From contig NZ_JAVDWM010000001.1 of assembly GCF_031457495.1 (NCBI RefSeq), forward strand, positions 434,001 to 498,000: a stretch of DNA of 64,000 nucleotides, read 5' to 3'. The stretch's first letter is position 1. The number at the start of each line of letters is the position of its first letter. The translations under genes and the position numbers were made by a program. The notes under the pieces are model-generated. The model made no database searches. It was not told the DNA's origin and worked only from the letters and a program-made list of their open reading frames with translations. Below are positions 46,780 through 56,322 of the stretch, in pieces. This DNA is from Sphingopyxis sp. BE259 (GTDB lineage Bacteria; Pseudomonadota; Alphaproteobacteria; Sphingomonadales; Sphingomonadaceae).

Positions 46780-48016
46780 TCACGACAGAAAATGGCCCGG
46801 GGAGCCGGCAAGCCCGAAAGGGCGCGCCTGGCAGGATCCGACGCGTGCCGTGCACGGCGGTCCCCGTCCGTGCGATCAGCGGGGCCTCATCAATCCGCCC
46901 GTCGACCGGGCCTCCACCATTATCTACGACAGCGTCGAGGCCTATATGGACCGGCACCAGGGTCTCTACGATGAGGTCATCTATGGCCTGTACGGAACGC
47001 GAACGACCTTTGCGCTCGCCGAGGCTGTCAGCGAACTTGAAGGCGGCTGCGCGACCGTCATCACCTCGTCCGGAACCAGCGCAATCGCGCTAGCCCTCAC
47101 GGCTTTCGTGGCCGGGGGCGACCATCTGCTCGTCGCGGACTGCGTCTATGGGCCGACCCGCAAGTTTCTGACCGACGTTCTCGCGCGTTTCGGGGTCGAG
47201 GTGGAATATTTCCGGCCCGATATCGGAGCGGAGATTGCCGGGCTGTGCCGCAGCAACACCCGGCTCATCTATATGGAGACCCCGGGCTCGCAGACATTCG
47301 ATATGATCGACGTCCCCGCGATCACGGCGGTTGCGCGCAGCCGGGGCATATTGACCGCTCTCGACAACACCTGGGCCACGCCGCTCTTCTTCAAGCCCTT
47401 GGCCCATGGCGTCGACATCTCGCTTGCTTCGGCAACCAAATATCTCTCGGGGCACTCCGACTGTCTGCTCGGCACGATGACGGCGGCCAGCGATGCCGTC
47501 TACCGCCAGCTCAAGGACGCGGCGGCGCGCTGGGGCAACTGCGCGAGTCCCGACAATTGCTATCTGGTCCACCGGGGCATCAGGACGCTCGATGCGCGCC
47601 TTGAACGCCACCAGCGCACCGCAGCGACGCTGATCGAATGGTTCGCCCAGCAACCCGAAGTGGTTGCGGTCCGCTATCCGGCTCATCCCGCCGACCCCGG
47701 CCATGCAATCTGGAAGCGGGATTTCACCGGAGCGTCCGGATTGTTCGGTGTTCAGCTCGATGGTCTTACCCCTCCGGAAACCAGCGCCTTTTTCAACGAA
47801 TTCTCGCTGTTCCAGCTCGGTTCGAGTTGGGGCGGCTTCGAAAGCCTCGCGGTTCCGGCGTGGCCCGCTCCGATCCGCGATTTTCCCAATGGCGAGGCAG
47901 ATGGGGCGCTGATCCGTATTCACGCCGGCCTCGAAGCGCCGCAGGATCTGATCGCCGACCTCGCCGCAGCCTTCGCGCGGGTACGGGCGCTACGCGGCCG
48001 GGGGCAGGCGTCATGA
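46769..48016 (+). CDS. metC: Cystathionine beta-lyase-type PLP enzyme
   Basis: A 415-residue Cys/Met-metabolism PLP enzyme. [29 protein letters not shown] and the PLP lysine in [11 protein letters not shown] (about 224) are the family motifs, and the C-terminal SSWGGFES is also typical. MetC-type enzymes cleave cystathionine, cystine or S-substituted cysteines to release a thiol, pyruvate and ammonia. It sits between the permease and ATPase genes with overlaps on both sides. Coupled uptake and cleavage of a sulfur amino acid is the likely role. Exact substrate not determined. Confidence 0.85.
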   Translation: MQDNHDRKWPGEPASPKGRAWQDPTRAVHGGPRPCDQRGLINPPVDRASTIIYDSVEAYMDRHQGLYDEVIYGLYGTRTTFALAEAVSELEGGCATVITSSGTSAIALALTAFVAGGDHLLVADCVYGPTRKFLTDVLARFGVEVEYFRPDIGAEIAGLCRSNTRLIYMETPGSQTFDMIDVPAITAVARSRGILTALDNTWATPLFFKPLAHGVDISLASATKYLSGHSDCLLGTMTAASDAVYRQLKDAAARWGNCASPDNCYLVHRGIRTLDARLERHQRTAATLIEWFAQQPEVVAVRYPAHPADPGHAIWKRDFTGASGLFGVQLDGLTPPETSAFFNEFSLFQLGSSWGGFESLAVPAWPAPIRDFPNGEADGALIRIHAGLEAPQDLIADLAAAFARVRALRGRGQAS

Positions 48017-48765
48017 CCGACGCCTCGGGCCACGCGGCCGTCAGCTTGCGGCAGGTCGACAAATATTATGGCGCCTATCATGCCCTCCGCTCGATCGACC
48101 TCGAAATCGCCCCGCGCGAGCGGATCGTGATTTGCGGGCCTTCGGGCTCCGGCAAGTCGACGCTCATTCGCTGCATGAACAGGCTCGAGGTGCCCGACTC
48201 CGGCGCCGTCCTGATCGAGGGGGCCAAGATTACCGACGCGTCGCGGGAGGCCGTTGCGGCGCTCCGCGCCGTCGGCATGGTCTTTCAACAGTTCAATCTG
48301 TTCCCGCACAAGACGGTGCTGGAGAATTGCACCCTCGCGCCCGTCCTCCTCGGCGGCTTGTCTCTTCCGGAGGCGGAGGCGCGCGCCATATCCTATTTGG
48401 ACAAGGTGAGGATTGGCGACCAGGCGGGCAAATATCCGGGGCAGCTCTCGGGAGGGCAGCAACAGCGGGCCGCAATAGCTCGCGCTCTGGCGATGGAACC
48501 CAGGATTCTTCTCTTCGACGAGCCGACATCGGCGCTCGATCCCGAGATGATCAAAGAGGTACTCGATGTGATGACGGCCCTTGCCGGCGAAGGACGGACG
48601 ATGGTGTGCGTGACGCATGAAATGGGATTCGCGCGCGAGGCGGCCGATCGCATTCTTTTCATGGATCAGGGCCAGATCATCGAAGACGCAAGGCCGGCCG
48701 ATTTTTTCGCCGCGCCGAAAAGCGAGCGCGCACGGACCTTTCTCGAACAGATACTTACGCATTGA
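48013..48765 (+). CDS. Amino-acid ABC transporter ATP-binding protein
   Basis: A 250-residue ATPase with Walker [10 protein letters not shown] (42-50), Q-loop [10 protein letters not shown], signature [15 protein letters not shown] and Walker [13 protein letters not shown], all typical of the GlnQ/AapP polar amino-acid class. The ATG overlaps the lyase stop by four bases. It energises the fused permease at 44587-46779. It is the last gene of the LysR-controlled operon. Confidence 0.93.
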   Translation: MTDASGHAAVSLRQVDKYYGAYHALRSIDLEIAPRERIVICGPSGSGKSTLIRCMNRLEVPDSGAVLIEGAKITDASREAVAALRAVGMVFQQFNLFPHKTVLENCTLAPVLLGGLSLPEAEARAISYLDKVRIGDQAGKYPGQLSGGQQQRAAIARALAMEPRILLFDEPTSALDPEMIKEVLDVMTALAGEGRTMVCVTHEMGFAREAADRILFMDQGQIIEDARPADFFAAPKSERARTFLEQILTH

Positions 48766-48993
48766 GCGGCTCAAGTCGGTCGTCCCCAAGCTGTGCCGAC
48801 CCACTTAATCATGTCATTTCATGAGCAAGCCGAGGGAGGGGCCAGCCGGCTCCTTGCGCGAAAAGGCTCGGGCCAGCAAAAAAATTTCAAAATTGATGAG
48901 GGGTAGAGCTTTGGGGTGCGTATCTAATAGGTGTCGTGCGCCCGGAATTTCCTTCATAACTAATTGATATGATTCAATAAATTCCTATTGACC

Positions 48994-49003
48994 TGTATAT
49001 ACA
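48994..49003. promoter_or_regulatory. HutC/GntR-type operator before the TonB receptor gene
   Basis: TGTATATACA, a perfect palindrome, within CCTGTATATAC, 47 bases before the receptor ATG and overlapping TTGACC. It matches the TGTA-N2-TACA type of site bound by HutC-class GntR proteins and resembles the copy at 54016-54026 in front of the GntR gene itself. The flanking 285-base intergenic region is visibly A/T-richer. Confidence 0.6.
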
Positions 49004-49050
49004 TTTGATGCTCTCTGAGGGGAATCAGCCAACCATCAGGGGGTTTCGCT

Positions 49051-51756
49051 ATGATGACCAGGACAATTTTGCTCGCCAGCGCCGCAGCGGTCGCGACCTT
49101 TGCAACGCCAGCGCTCGCGCAGAGCGATGCTGCGACGCAGTCACCCGCCGCGGAGGATGCTCCGAACGGATCGGACATCGTCGTGACCGGCTCGCGCATT
49201 CGTCGCCAGGATCTCGCGGGCGTCGGCCCCGCGACCGTCGTGTCGGCCGAGCAGATCGAGAACACCGGCGTCGTCAATATCGAGACGGTGCTGCAGCGCC
49301 TTCCCGCCAACGCCGGCTTCGCAGGCAACCAGACCTCCGCCTATTGGGCGAACAATGGATATGGCACGGCGCAGGTGAACCTGCGCGGTCTCGGCATCAA
49401 GCGCACGCTTGTTCTGCTCAACGGCCGCCGCCTCGTCGCGGGCGGCACCGGCGCGAACTCCTCGCCCGATCTTAACATGATCCCGGTCGCGGCGCTCGCG
49501 CGCACCGATGTGCTCAAGGACGGCGCCTCGGCGATCTATGGCGCCGACGCGATGGCGGGCGTGGTCAACCTCGTGACCCGCACTGACTATGAAGGCCTCG
49601 GCCTCAGCGTGCGCCAAGGCATCACCGAAAAGGGCGATGGCTCGGACTTCACCGCCGACCTCCTGTGGGGCGTCCGCAACGATCGCGGCGGTTTCATGGC
49701 GGCGGTCACCTATCAGAAGACGAGCGCGGTCAATATGGCAACGCGCGCGCCTTGCTCGCTTGCCGAAACCACGCCCGGCATGCTGAGCTGCGTGAACAGC
49801 GCCTCGACGATCGGCGGCCGCGCGGTGCTGCCGAACGGCCAGCAGATCAACTTCAATCAGGTGCTGGGCGGTAACGGCAACTTCTTCGAGCCGTACAGCG
49901 CTGCCAAGCACAACTTCAACTCGAACCCGTTCCTCAACGCGGTGAGCCCGGTCGAGCGCGTGAGCACGGCGTTTTTCGCCGACTATGACATCACTGACAA
50001 TATCGAGGCGTTCGGCGAATTCCTTTACACCTTCCGCAAGTCGAATCAGATCGCGACGCCCGGAACGCTGCGCAACCTCTCGATCGCGGCGAGCAATCCC
50101 ACCAATCCGACGGGGCAGAATATCGTCCTCATCCAGCGCCGCCTCGCCGAGCCCGGCCCGCGCCAATTCTTCCAGGAAACCGATACCTGGCAGGGTACGT
50201 TTGGCCTCCGCGGCAAGCTCTCGAACGATTGGGGATGGGAAATCGCGGGCGCCTTCGGCCGCAACACCGCGGTCGATGGTTCGACCAACATCGCCAATCT
50301 CGAGCGAGTGGCGAATTCCCTCGATACGACCAAGTGCAGTCTTGCTGCCGGTGCCACGATCCCCTGCGCCGACTATCTCGGGTTCGGCGACCTGACCCCG
50401 GAGGTTCTCGACTATATCCTGTTCACGTCGCGCGACCGCGGCGGCAACGAGCTTGCGACGGTCACCGCCGATATCAACGGCGATCTCTTCAAGCTGCCCG
50501 CAGGCCCCGTCTCCTTCGCGGCGGGTGTCGTCTATCGCAAGGAAAAGGGTTGGCGCGATCCCGATCCGCTGACGGTGCTCGGTATTGCCAACACCAACCA
50601 GCAGGATCCGATCTCCGGAACGAGCACGGCGAAGGAAGCCTATCTCGAACTGTCGGTGCCCGTTCTGGCCGACACACCCTTCTTCCAGTCGCTTACCCTC
50701 GACGGCGCGGTTCGCTACTCGAACTACGACCTGTTCGGCAGCGACTGGAACTACAAGGGGAGCGTCGACTGGGTCATCAATGACAGCTTCCGCCTGCGCG
50801 GCACCTACGGCACCGGCTTTCGCATTCCGAACGTCCCCGAATTGTTCGGCGGCGTCTCCGAGGGCAATCTGACGACCACCGACCCCTGCTCGCGCTATTC
50901 GACCAGCGGCAATGCGACACTGATCGCCAATTGTCAGGCGTCGGGCGTGCCGGCCAATTATGTTCAGCTCGGTACAACGATCCTGACAACGGTCGGCGGC
51001 AACGAGAATCTGAAACCCGAAAGCTCGACGACCTGGACCGTCGGGACGGTGATTTCACCGAAGGGACTGGTTCCGGGACTCTCGCTCACTGCCGACTGGT
51101 TCGACATCAAGATCAAGGATGCGATCCGTGCTATTCCGGGCTCGACAAAGCTCAGCATTTGTTATGCGAGCCAGAATCTTTCGCATCCCTTCTGCGAAGA
51201 TTTTACCCGCAGCCCGTTGACCGGCGAGGTTACCTTCCTCTCCGCGCAACCGATCAACACGGGCCGCGAAGAAATGAACGGCCTCGATCTGGGTCTCGTT
51301 TACAACAATGACATCGGCAGCGTGAACGTCTCGCTCGACGTCAACGTGACCTATCTCAACAAATATGTGGTCCTGCCTTTCCCCGGCGGCGCGCCGATCG
51401 ACTTCGACGGCTTTATCGGCGGCGGCAATGGCGGCTATCCGAAATGGCGCGGCTATGGCGTGCTGACCGCTGAAAAGGACGGGGTCAGCGCGACCTGGTC
51501 GACCCAGTGGATCGGCAAGGCGACCGACTTCAATGCGGCCCCCGGCGACATCGGCTACAGCACGCCGAATGTCTTCTACCACAATCTCCAGGTCGCTTTC
51601 GAAATCGACGAGAAGACCCGGTTCCAGGTCGGTGTCGACAATCTTTTCGATCGCAAGGCGCCCTATATCCAGAGCTTCACCGATGCGAACACCGACACGA
51701 TGACCTATGACCTGCTCGGACGGCGTTTCTACGTCGGCTTCCGCACCGCGTTCTGA
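49051..51756 (+). CDS. TonB-dependent receptor (largest)
   Basis: A 901-residue receptor. The signal peptide ends PALAQSDA, then GSDIVVTGSRIRRQDL, the typical plug start of the sphingomonad/Caulobacter 'SRIRR' subtype. The plug continues with VNLRGLGIKRTLVLLNGRRL and VLKDGASAIYGADAMAGVVNL, and the barrel ends RRFYVGFRTAF. Two PepSY proteins follow directly. A GntR-type operator lies in its promoter region. Ligand unknown; peptides or amino-acid-derived siderophores are typical for PepSY-linked receptors. Confidence 0.92.
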   Translation: MMTRTILLASAAAVATFATPALAQSDAATQSPAAEDAPNGSDIVVTGSRIRRQDLAGVGPATVVSAEQIENTGVVNIETVLQRLPANAGFAGNQTSAYWANNGYGTAQVNLRGLGIKRTLVLLNGRRLVAGGTGANSSPDLNMIPVAALARTDVLKDGASAIYGADAMAGVVNLVTRTDYEGLGLSVRQGITEKGDGSDFTADLLWGVRNDRGGFMAAVTYQKTSAVNMATRAPCSLAETTPGMLSCVNSASTIGGRAVLPNGQQINFNQVLGGNGNFFEPYSAAKHNFNSNPFLNAVSPVERVSTAFFADYDITDNIEAFGEFLYTFRKSNQIATPGTLRNLSIAASNPTNPTGQNIVLIQRRLAEPGPRQFFQETDTWQGTFGLRGKLSNDWGWEIAGAFGRNTAVDGSTNIANLERVANSLDTTKCSLAAGATIPCADYLGFGDLTPEVLDYILFTSRDRGGNELATVTADINGDLFKLPAGPVSFAAGVVYRKEKGWRDPDPLTVLGIANTNQQDPISGTSTAKEAYLELSVPVLADTPFFQSLTLDGAVRYSNYDLFGSDWNYKGSVDWVINDSFRLRGTYGTGFRIPNVPELFGGVSEGNLTTTDPCSRYSTSGNATLIANCQASGVPANYVQLGTTILTTVGGNENLKPESSTTWTVGTVISPKGLVPGLSLTADWFDIKIKDAIRAIPGSTKLSICYASQNLSHPFCEDFTRSPLTGEVTFLSAQPINTGREEMNGLDLGLVYNNDIGSVNVSLDVNVTYLNKYVVLPFPGGAPIDFDGFIGGGNGGYPKWRGYGVLTAEKDGVSATWSTQWIGKATDFNAAPGDIGYSTPNVFYHNLQVAFEIDEKTRFQVGVDNLFDRKAPYIQSFTDANTDTMTYDLLGRRFYVGFRTAF

Positions 51757-51767
51757 GGGTAATCGAT

Positions 51768-52472
51768 ATGGCGATCCGTTGGCCGCTGCTCGTCCGGCGA
51801 ACGCATAAATGGCTGGCCTTGGTGGTCGGCGTCCAGGCGCTGCTCTGGACGCTGACCGGCTTCTACATGGTGGTCGTGCATATCGACACCATCCATGGCG
51901 ACCATCTCGTGCGCGCGCCGATGGTTCAGCCCTTCGACCTCGCGGGCCTCGCGCCGCCGTCGCGGATCGTTGCGGCCGCGCCCGGTGCGTCCGAGGTTCG
52001 CTTGCAGCGGTTCTTCGATCGCCCCGTCTGGCGCGCTGAAACTCCCGAAGGGGCGCGGCTGTTCGATGCCCGCTCGGGTGCGCCGCTGCCTGCGCTTACC
52101 GAGTCCCAGGTCCGCGAGCAGGCGCGGCGCATCTACACCGGCGACGGCAAGATCGTGTCGGTGCGGCTGTTGACCGAAGCGCCACAGGAAATGCAGTCGC
52201 GCAAGCCGCCCTATTGGCAGGTCGAGTTCGAGGGCTGGAACCGCCCGACGCTCTATCTGTCGCCGACGACCGGTGAGCTTATCTCGCGCCGCCACGCATT
52301 GTGGCGCGTGTTCGACTTCGCGTGGATGCTCCACATCATGGACTATGATGAGCGGACCGACGTCAACAACCCGTTGCTCCGCGTCGCGACCTGGAGCGTC
52401 TTCGCGATGGCGATCAGCGGGGCGTGGTTGCTGATCTGGTCCTTCAAACGCCGCAAGAGGAAGCAGGCATGA
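51768..52472 (+). CDS. PepSY-domain membrane protein
   Basis: A 234-residue inner-membrane protein. An N-terminal helix (KWLALVVGVQALLWTLTGFYMVV) is followed by a periplasmic PepSY-like region with YWQVEFEGWNRPTLYLSPTTGELI and a C-terminal helix before a basic tail (KRRKRKQA). It lies 11 bases after the receptor gene and overlaps the next PepSY gene by ATGA. Such pairs accompany TonB receptors and may reduce or process the imported ligand. Confidence 0.82.
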   Translation: MAIRWPLLVRRTHKWLALVVGVQALLWTLTGFYMVVVHIDTIHGDHLVRAPMVQPFDLAGLAPPSRIVAAAPGASEVRLQRFFDRPVWRAETPEGARLFDARSGAPLPALTESQVREQARRIYTGDGKIVSVRLLTEAPQEMQSRKPPYWQVEFEGWNRPTLYLSPTTGELISRRHALWRVFDFAWMLHIMDYDERTDVNNPLLRVATWSVFAMAISGAWLLIWSFKRRKRKQA

Positions 52473-53203
52473 AACGCATCCGACTGACGCCGCTCTTCTT
52501 CCGGCGCATCCACAAATGGGTCGGGCTGATCCTGGGTCTCCAGTTCCTGCTCTGGGCGCTCAGCGGATCGGTGATGGCGCTGCTCGACAAGGATAAGGTC
52601 GGCGGGCACGGCGGCGGGATGTCGCATGCGCATCCACTGCCACCGGGGGAATATTTCGACGTGGCGGCCCTGCCGCGCGGCGAACCTGTCACGGGCGTGA
52701 TCCTTCGCGATCTCGGAACCCGGCCGGTCTATGAAGTGCGCTCCGCAAAAGGCGTCCGTCTCGTCGACGCGACAAGCGGCGAGCACATCCGGGTCGACGA
52801 GGCCATGGCGCGCGAAGTCGCCTCCATGATGAACGAGGCGCCGATCCGAGAGGTGAGCGTAATCGCCAAGCCGAACCTCGAATCGCGCGATCATGAGGGG
52901 GCGATGTGGCGCGTCGATTTCGCGGACGACGAGAACAGCAGCGCCTATGTCTCGCTCGACACCGCGCGCTTCCTCGTCATGCGCGGCGACACCTGGCGGA
53001 CGTGGGACTTCTTCTGGATGCTCCACAACATGGATTACATCAACCGGAAGAGCTTCAACCACCCGCTCATCATTTTCGTCGCCTTTGGCGCGCTCTGGCT
53101 CTCGGGCACCGGCTTCTATCTGCTGTTCAAGAGCTTCAGCCGCGCCGATTTCCGCTGGCTGCGCCGGCGCCGCAAACCGGTGGTCGTCACGCGCACCAGC
53201 TGA
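52469..53203 (+). CDS. PepSY-domain membrane protein, second
   Basis: A 244-residue protein with the same architecture as its upstream neighbour: RRIHKWVGLILGLQFLLWALSG as the first helix, a His-rich stretch (GGHGGGMSHAHPL), the periplasmic PepSY-like region MWRVDFADDENSSAYVSLDT, and a second helix late in the chain. The ATG overlaps the previous stop. The two probably form a heterodimeric unit with the TonB receptor system. Confidence 0.82.
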   Translation: MKRIRLTPLFFRRIHKWVGLILGLQFLLWALSGSVMALLDKDKVGGHGGGMSHAHPLPPGEYFDVAALPRGEPVTGVILRDLGTRPVYEVRSAKGVRLVDATSGEHIRVDEAMAREVASMMNEAPIREVSVIAKPNLESRDHEGAMWRVDFADDENSSAYVSLDTARFLVMRGDTWRTWDFFWMLHNMDYINRKSFNHPLIIFVAFGALWLSGTGFYLLFKSFSRADFRWLRRRRKPVVVTRTS

Positions 53204-53209
53204 GCGGCG

Positions 53210-54010
53210 TCAATCGTCGATCGAGAAGGCCGCCGACAGCTCGAATCGCGATCCGGGATGCGTCAGCCAGGCATGGCTGACGAGGCGCGAATGGCTCCAC
53301 GTCCGCCGCGTCATCCGCAACACGGGTTCGCCGTCCGAGAGCCCCAGCATGCTGTGGGTGTGCGCGTCGGGCATCTCGGCGCGAACCCGATGTTCGACGC
53401 GCTCGAGCGGCGCCGTCCGCGTCAGATATTCGTTCGGCGTCATCTGGGTGAAGTCGATCTTCCCATAATCGGGAGCCGCCGACGCGAGCACGAAACGCTC
53501 CTCGAGCTGGATCGGGAACTCGGCTTCGTGATGAACGATGATCGAGTGGAAAAGCCTCGTGCCGACCGGAACCTCCAGTAGCGCCGCAAGGTCCGCATTG
53601 GCGCGTATCTCGTCATTCTGCACGACGCGGGCCCGATAGATGTGACCGCGCTCGCGGATCTCTTCGGCGATATTGCGAATTTCGATCATCTGGCCGATCG
53701 GCTTGGGCTCGGCGATGAACGATCCGCTACCCGCGCGGCGTACAAGAACGCCTGCCGCCTGTAGTTCGCGAAGCGCCCGATTGGCGGTCATCCGTGACAC
53801 GTCGAATTGTTGGACTAGCTCTGCTTCCGATGGAACCCGGTCGCCCGGCTTAAGAAGTCCGTCGCGAACGGCATCGCAAATGCTCTGCTTGATGGCGGCA
53901 TAGCGAGGCGGAGACTTGTCATTTTCGTCATCGGAGTTGCCGGGCCGGGCGGCCGCAGATCCATTCGAGAGTTTTGATCCGCGTCCGGGGGTGCGAGTGG
54001 TAACATCCAT
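53210..54010 (-). CDS. GntR/HutC-family transcriptional regulator
   Basis: A 266-residue repressor with a GntR winged HTH (VPSEAELVQQFDVSRMTANRALRELQAAGVL) and a UTRA effector domain ending VLRMTRRTWSHSRLVSHAWL, then HPGSRFELSAAF, the C-terminal signature of HutC proteins. HutC represses histidine-utilisation genes with urocanate as inducer; no hut enzymes are present, so the ligand is open. The ATG at 54010 is directly behind an operator-like site, implying autorepression. Confidence 0.85.
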   Translation of the reverse strand: MDVTTRTPGRGSKLSNGSAAARPGNSDDENDKSPPRYAAIKQSICDAVRDGLLKPGDRVPSEAELVQQFDVSRMTANRALRELQAAGVLVRRAGSGSFIAEPKPIGQMIEIRNIAEEIRERGHIYRARVVQNDEIRANADLAALLEVPVGTRLFHSIIVHHEAEFPIQLEERFVLASAAPDYGKIDFTQMTPNEYLTRTAPLERVEHRVRAEMPDAHTHSMLGLSDGEPVLRMTRRTWSHSRLVSHAWLTHPGSRFELSAAFSIDD

Positions 54011-54015
54011 AACCC

Positions 54016-54026
54016 GTCTATACAGG
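54016..54026 (-). promoter_or_regulatory. GntR-type operator before its own gene
   Basis: On the minus strand CCTGTATAGAC; it shares CCTGTATA with the site before the 49051 receptor gene. It ends five bases before the regulator ATG, so binding would block its expression. Confidence 0.5.
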
Positions 54027-54073
54027 TTGCTGCTCGCAGAAGCCAAGCATGCTGTTTGCGACCTGCGCCGGTT

Positions 54074-55399
54074 TCAGAAGCTGATGGTGGCATTGAAGGA
54101 ATTATACAGCGTGTTGCCCCCGGCCGGTGCATTGGGCGCGTTTCGGAGAAACCGGCCCTTGCCGAGAAACAGGCCGCTCCATTCGAGGCGGAGGCGCTTC
54201 GGTACGAGCCAGTAGCGCAGGCGCGCTTCGACCTGGTGTCCCGCGAAGCGGCCGGAGGCGCCGGATGGATCGCGAACGCCGGTCGTCGAAAAACTGTCGA
54301 ACCGCGAGGCCAGCCAGAGCGGCCGGTAGGCCGCAAAGGCATCGAGGCGCCTTGACGGTATTGTTTCGATACGGATCGCCGGGGACAGAAGATTGGCCCG
54401 TCCGACCGCATTATAGAGGCCCGCTGGCGCGAGTTCCGCGCGGCGCATGCCGAACAAGGTATCGAAGCGGCCGAAATCGCCTCCCCGGCCGTCGCCGCTC
54501 GCATAGTCGAATTCGAGCGATAGGCGCGGCGACCAAGGGTGGCGGAAGCTGTAACCCGCCTCGAGATGCGTGAACCACGCCGACACATCGGACTTGGCTG
54601 CCGAGGGAGCGAGGCTGCTGCTGATCGTACCGAACTGGTAGAAAGTCTCGCTCTCATAATCGAACCGGCCCGGCGCGGGATCGCGATAGGCGCGCAGTCC
54701 GATCGTTTCGAGCGAACGGTCGCGCGTCGGCCGCTGCGGCGCGTCGCGCTCGCCGAGATGGAAGTAGGAAATCTCGACCGAGCCGCGCGACCCGCCGAGC
54801 TTCTTCGTCGCGAGGCCGCCCCAGAGTTGCAGGTCAAAGCTCTCCTTGTCGAACTTGACCCGGTTGGCGTCGAGCGACGCGCGGTCGTCGGGCAGCCGCA
54901 CCTGCGGAAGCGTATAGATAAAGGTCGCCGCGACACCTCCGCGCAGCGCCAGGTCGGCGCGGAGACCCGTATAGCCGCTGGTCGTATTGCGATAATCGTC
55001 CGCGGCCACCAGCCGCCGCGATCCCAGGTTCAGCGTGAAGCGGCCGGCCTGGAGATCGAGCTTCGTGCCTGCACCGAAGGCATCGCGCGCCTCATAGCCG
55101 ACATAGGCCTGGACCAGTTCGAACGCGTTGACTTCGCCCGTCGTCACCGGGGTTCCCGCCTCGCTCCCATAGACGCGGCTGTCGTAGAGTTCGGCGCCCA
55201 AGCGAAATCCGTCGCTGCGATATTCGCCGCCGACGATCGTGCGGACATTGAGCAGGTCGTCCTTCTCGTCGAATCCCGTCCGCGCCTGTCCTTGGATCAT
55301 TTCATAGCGCAGGCGCATGCTGCCCGTGATGGTCAGGCCATCTTCGGCGAGAGCGGGTGCGGGCAGGGCGAGTAAAGTCGCGGCAAGATACAGCCTCAA
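54074..55399 (-). CDS. Outer-membrane porin, alginate-export-like
   Basis: A 441-residue beta-barrel protein with a signal peptide ending ALA-ED. The repeated amphipathic strands and the DLQAGRFTLNLGSRRLVAADDYRNT segment match the alginate-export/AlgE-like family of 16- to 18-strand porins. It is the outermost gene of the GntR-end cluster and is transcribed on the same strand as the regulator, ahead of it. Likely passes an anionic or sugar-like nutrient; substrate unknown. Confidence 0.78.
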   Translation of the reverse strand: MRLYLAATLLALPAPALAEDGLTITGSMRLRYEMIQGQARTGFDEKDDLLNVRTIVGGEYRSDGFRLGAELYDSRVYGSEAGTPVTTGEVNAFELVQAYVGYEARDAFGAGTKLDLQAGRFTLNLGSRRLVAADDYRNTTSGYTGLRADLALRGGVAATFIYTLPQVRLPDDRASLDANRVKFDKESFDLQLWGGLATKKLGGSRGSVEISYFHLGERDAPQRPTRDRSLETIGLRAYRDPAPGRFDYESETFYQFGTISSSLAPSAAKSDVSAWFTHLEAGYSFRHPWSPRLSLEFDYASGDGRGGDFGRFDTLFGMRRAELAPAGLYNAVGRANLLSPAIRIETIPSRRLDAFAAYRPLWLASRFDSFSTTGVRDPSGASGRFAGHQVEARLRYWLVPKRLRLEWSGLFLGKGRFLRNAPNAPAGGNTLYNSFNATISF

Positions 55400-55561
55400 G
55401 CAAACCTCCTGATCCCCGAAATCGAGGACGAACAGGCAACGCTTGAGCGCCGGGACGCTTTACCGGGAGGTTGCGCGGCCCCGGTAATCCGCCTCTAGAT
55501 CGGAGGCGCCCCTGGTGCAAGATCGCTTCGGTGCCGACCTGGGCTGGACGTGGTCCCGGGC

Positions 55562-56317
55562 TCAGGCTCCCGGCAGCCCCGCCAATCGCGCCGGCGTCAC
55601 GACGGGTTCGGCGCGGTCCTTGCGTTCCGAATAGCGGTCGACAAGCTGCGTGGCATGGCCGCGCGTCAGCACGGTGAAGCACACAAGTTCCTCCGCAACG
55701 TCGACGATCCGGTCGTAATAGCTCGACGGGAGCATCCGGCCCGCCTCGTCGAACTCGGCATAAGCCTTGGCGACGCTCGACTGGTTGGGGATGGTGATCA
55801 TCCGCATCCAGCGGCCGAGGATGCGGAGCGTATTGACGCTGTTGAACGATTGCGACCCCGCCGACACCTGCATCACCGCGAGGGTGCGGCCCTGTGTCGG
55901 GCGTAGCCCTTTGTATGCGAGCGGCAGGTGATCGACCTGCGCCTTCATGATGCCGGTGATCTGGCCATGCCGTTCGGGGCTGCACCAGACCTGGCCCTCG
56001 GACCAGAGCGAATGCTGGCGCAGTTCCTCGACGGCCGGGTGGTCGTCGTCGGCGATCAAATCGGGCAGCGGCAGGTCCGACGGATCGAAGATGCGCGTCT
56101 CGCAGCCGAAGAGCTGGAGCAGGCGCGCGGTCTCTTCGACGACGAGCCGCGAATAGGAGCGTTCGCGCAAGCTGCCGTAGAGCAGCAGGATGCGCGGCGC
56201 TGGGTCGAGCGGGCCGAGGCCGAGCGCGGGCTGCGAGCGGATATATTCCGCGCTGAGCGCCGGAAGATGGGTGGGATCGGCGAGCGCGCGCAGGCGCGAA
56301 AAGGTGGGGGAAGCCAT
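55562..56317 (-). CDS. arsH: Organoarsenical oxidase/NADPH-dependent FMN reductase ArsH
   Basis: A 251-residue flavodoxin-fold protein with the ArsH signature [15 protein letters not shown] for FMN phosphate, then [17 protein letters not shown] and [16 protein letters not shown]. ArsH oxidises trivalent methylarsenicals and reduces metals or quinones. It is last in the arsR-arsC-acr3-arsH operon, starting five bases after the acr3 stop. Confidence 0.92.
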   Translation of the reverse strand: MASPTFSRLRALADPTHLPALSAEYIRSQPALGLGPLDPAPRILLLYGSLRERSYSRLVVEETARLLQLFGCETRIFDPSDLPLPDLIADDDHPAVEELRQHSLWSEGQVWCSPERHGQITGIMKAQVDHLPLAYKGLRPTQGRTLAVMQVSAGSQSFNSVNTLRILGRWMRMITIPNQSSVAKAYAEFDEAGRMLPSSYYDRIVDVAEELVCFTVLTRGHATQLVDRYSERKDRAEPVVTPARLAGLPGA

Positions 56318-56322
56318 GACAA

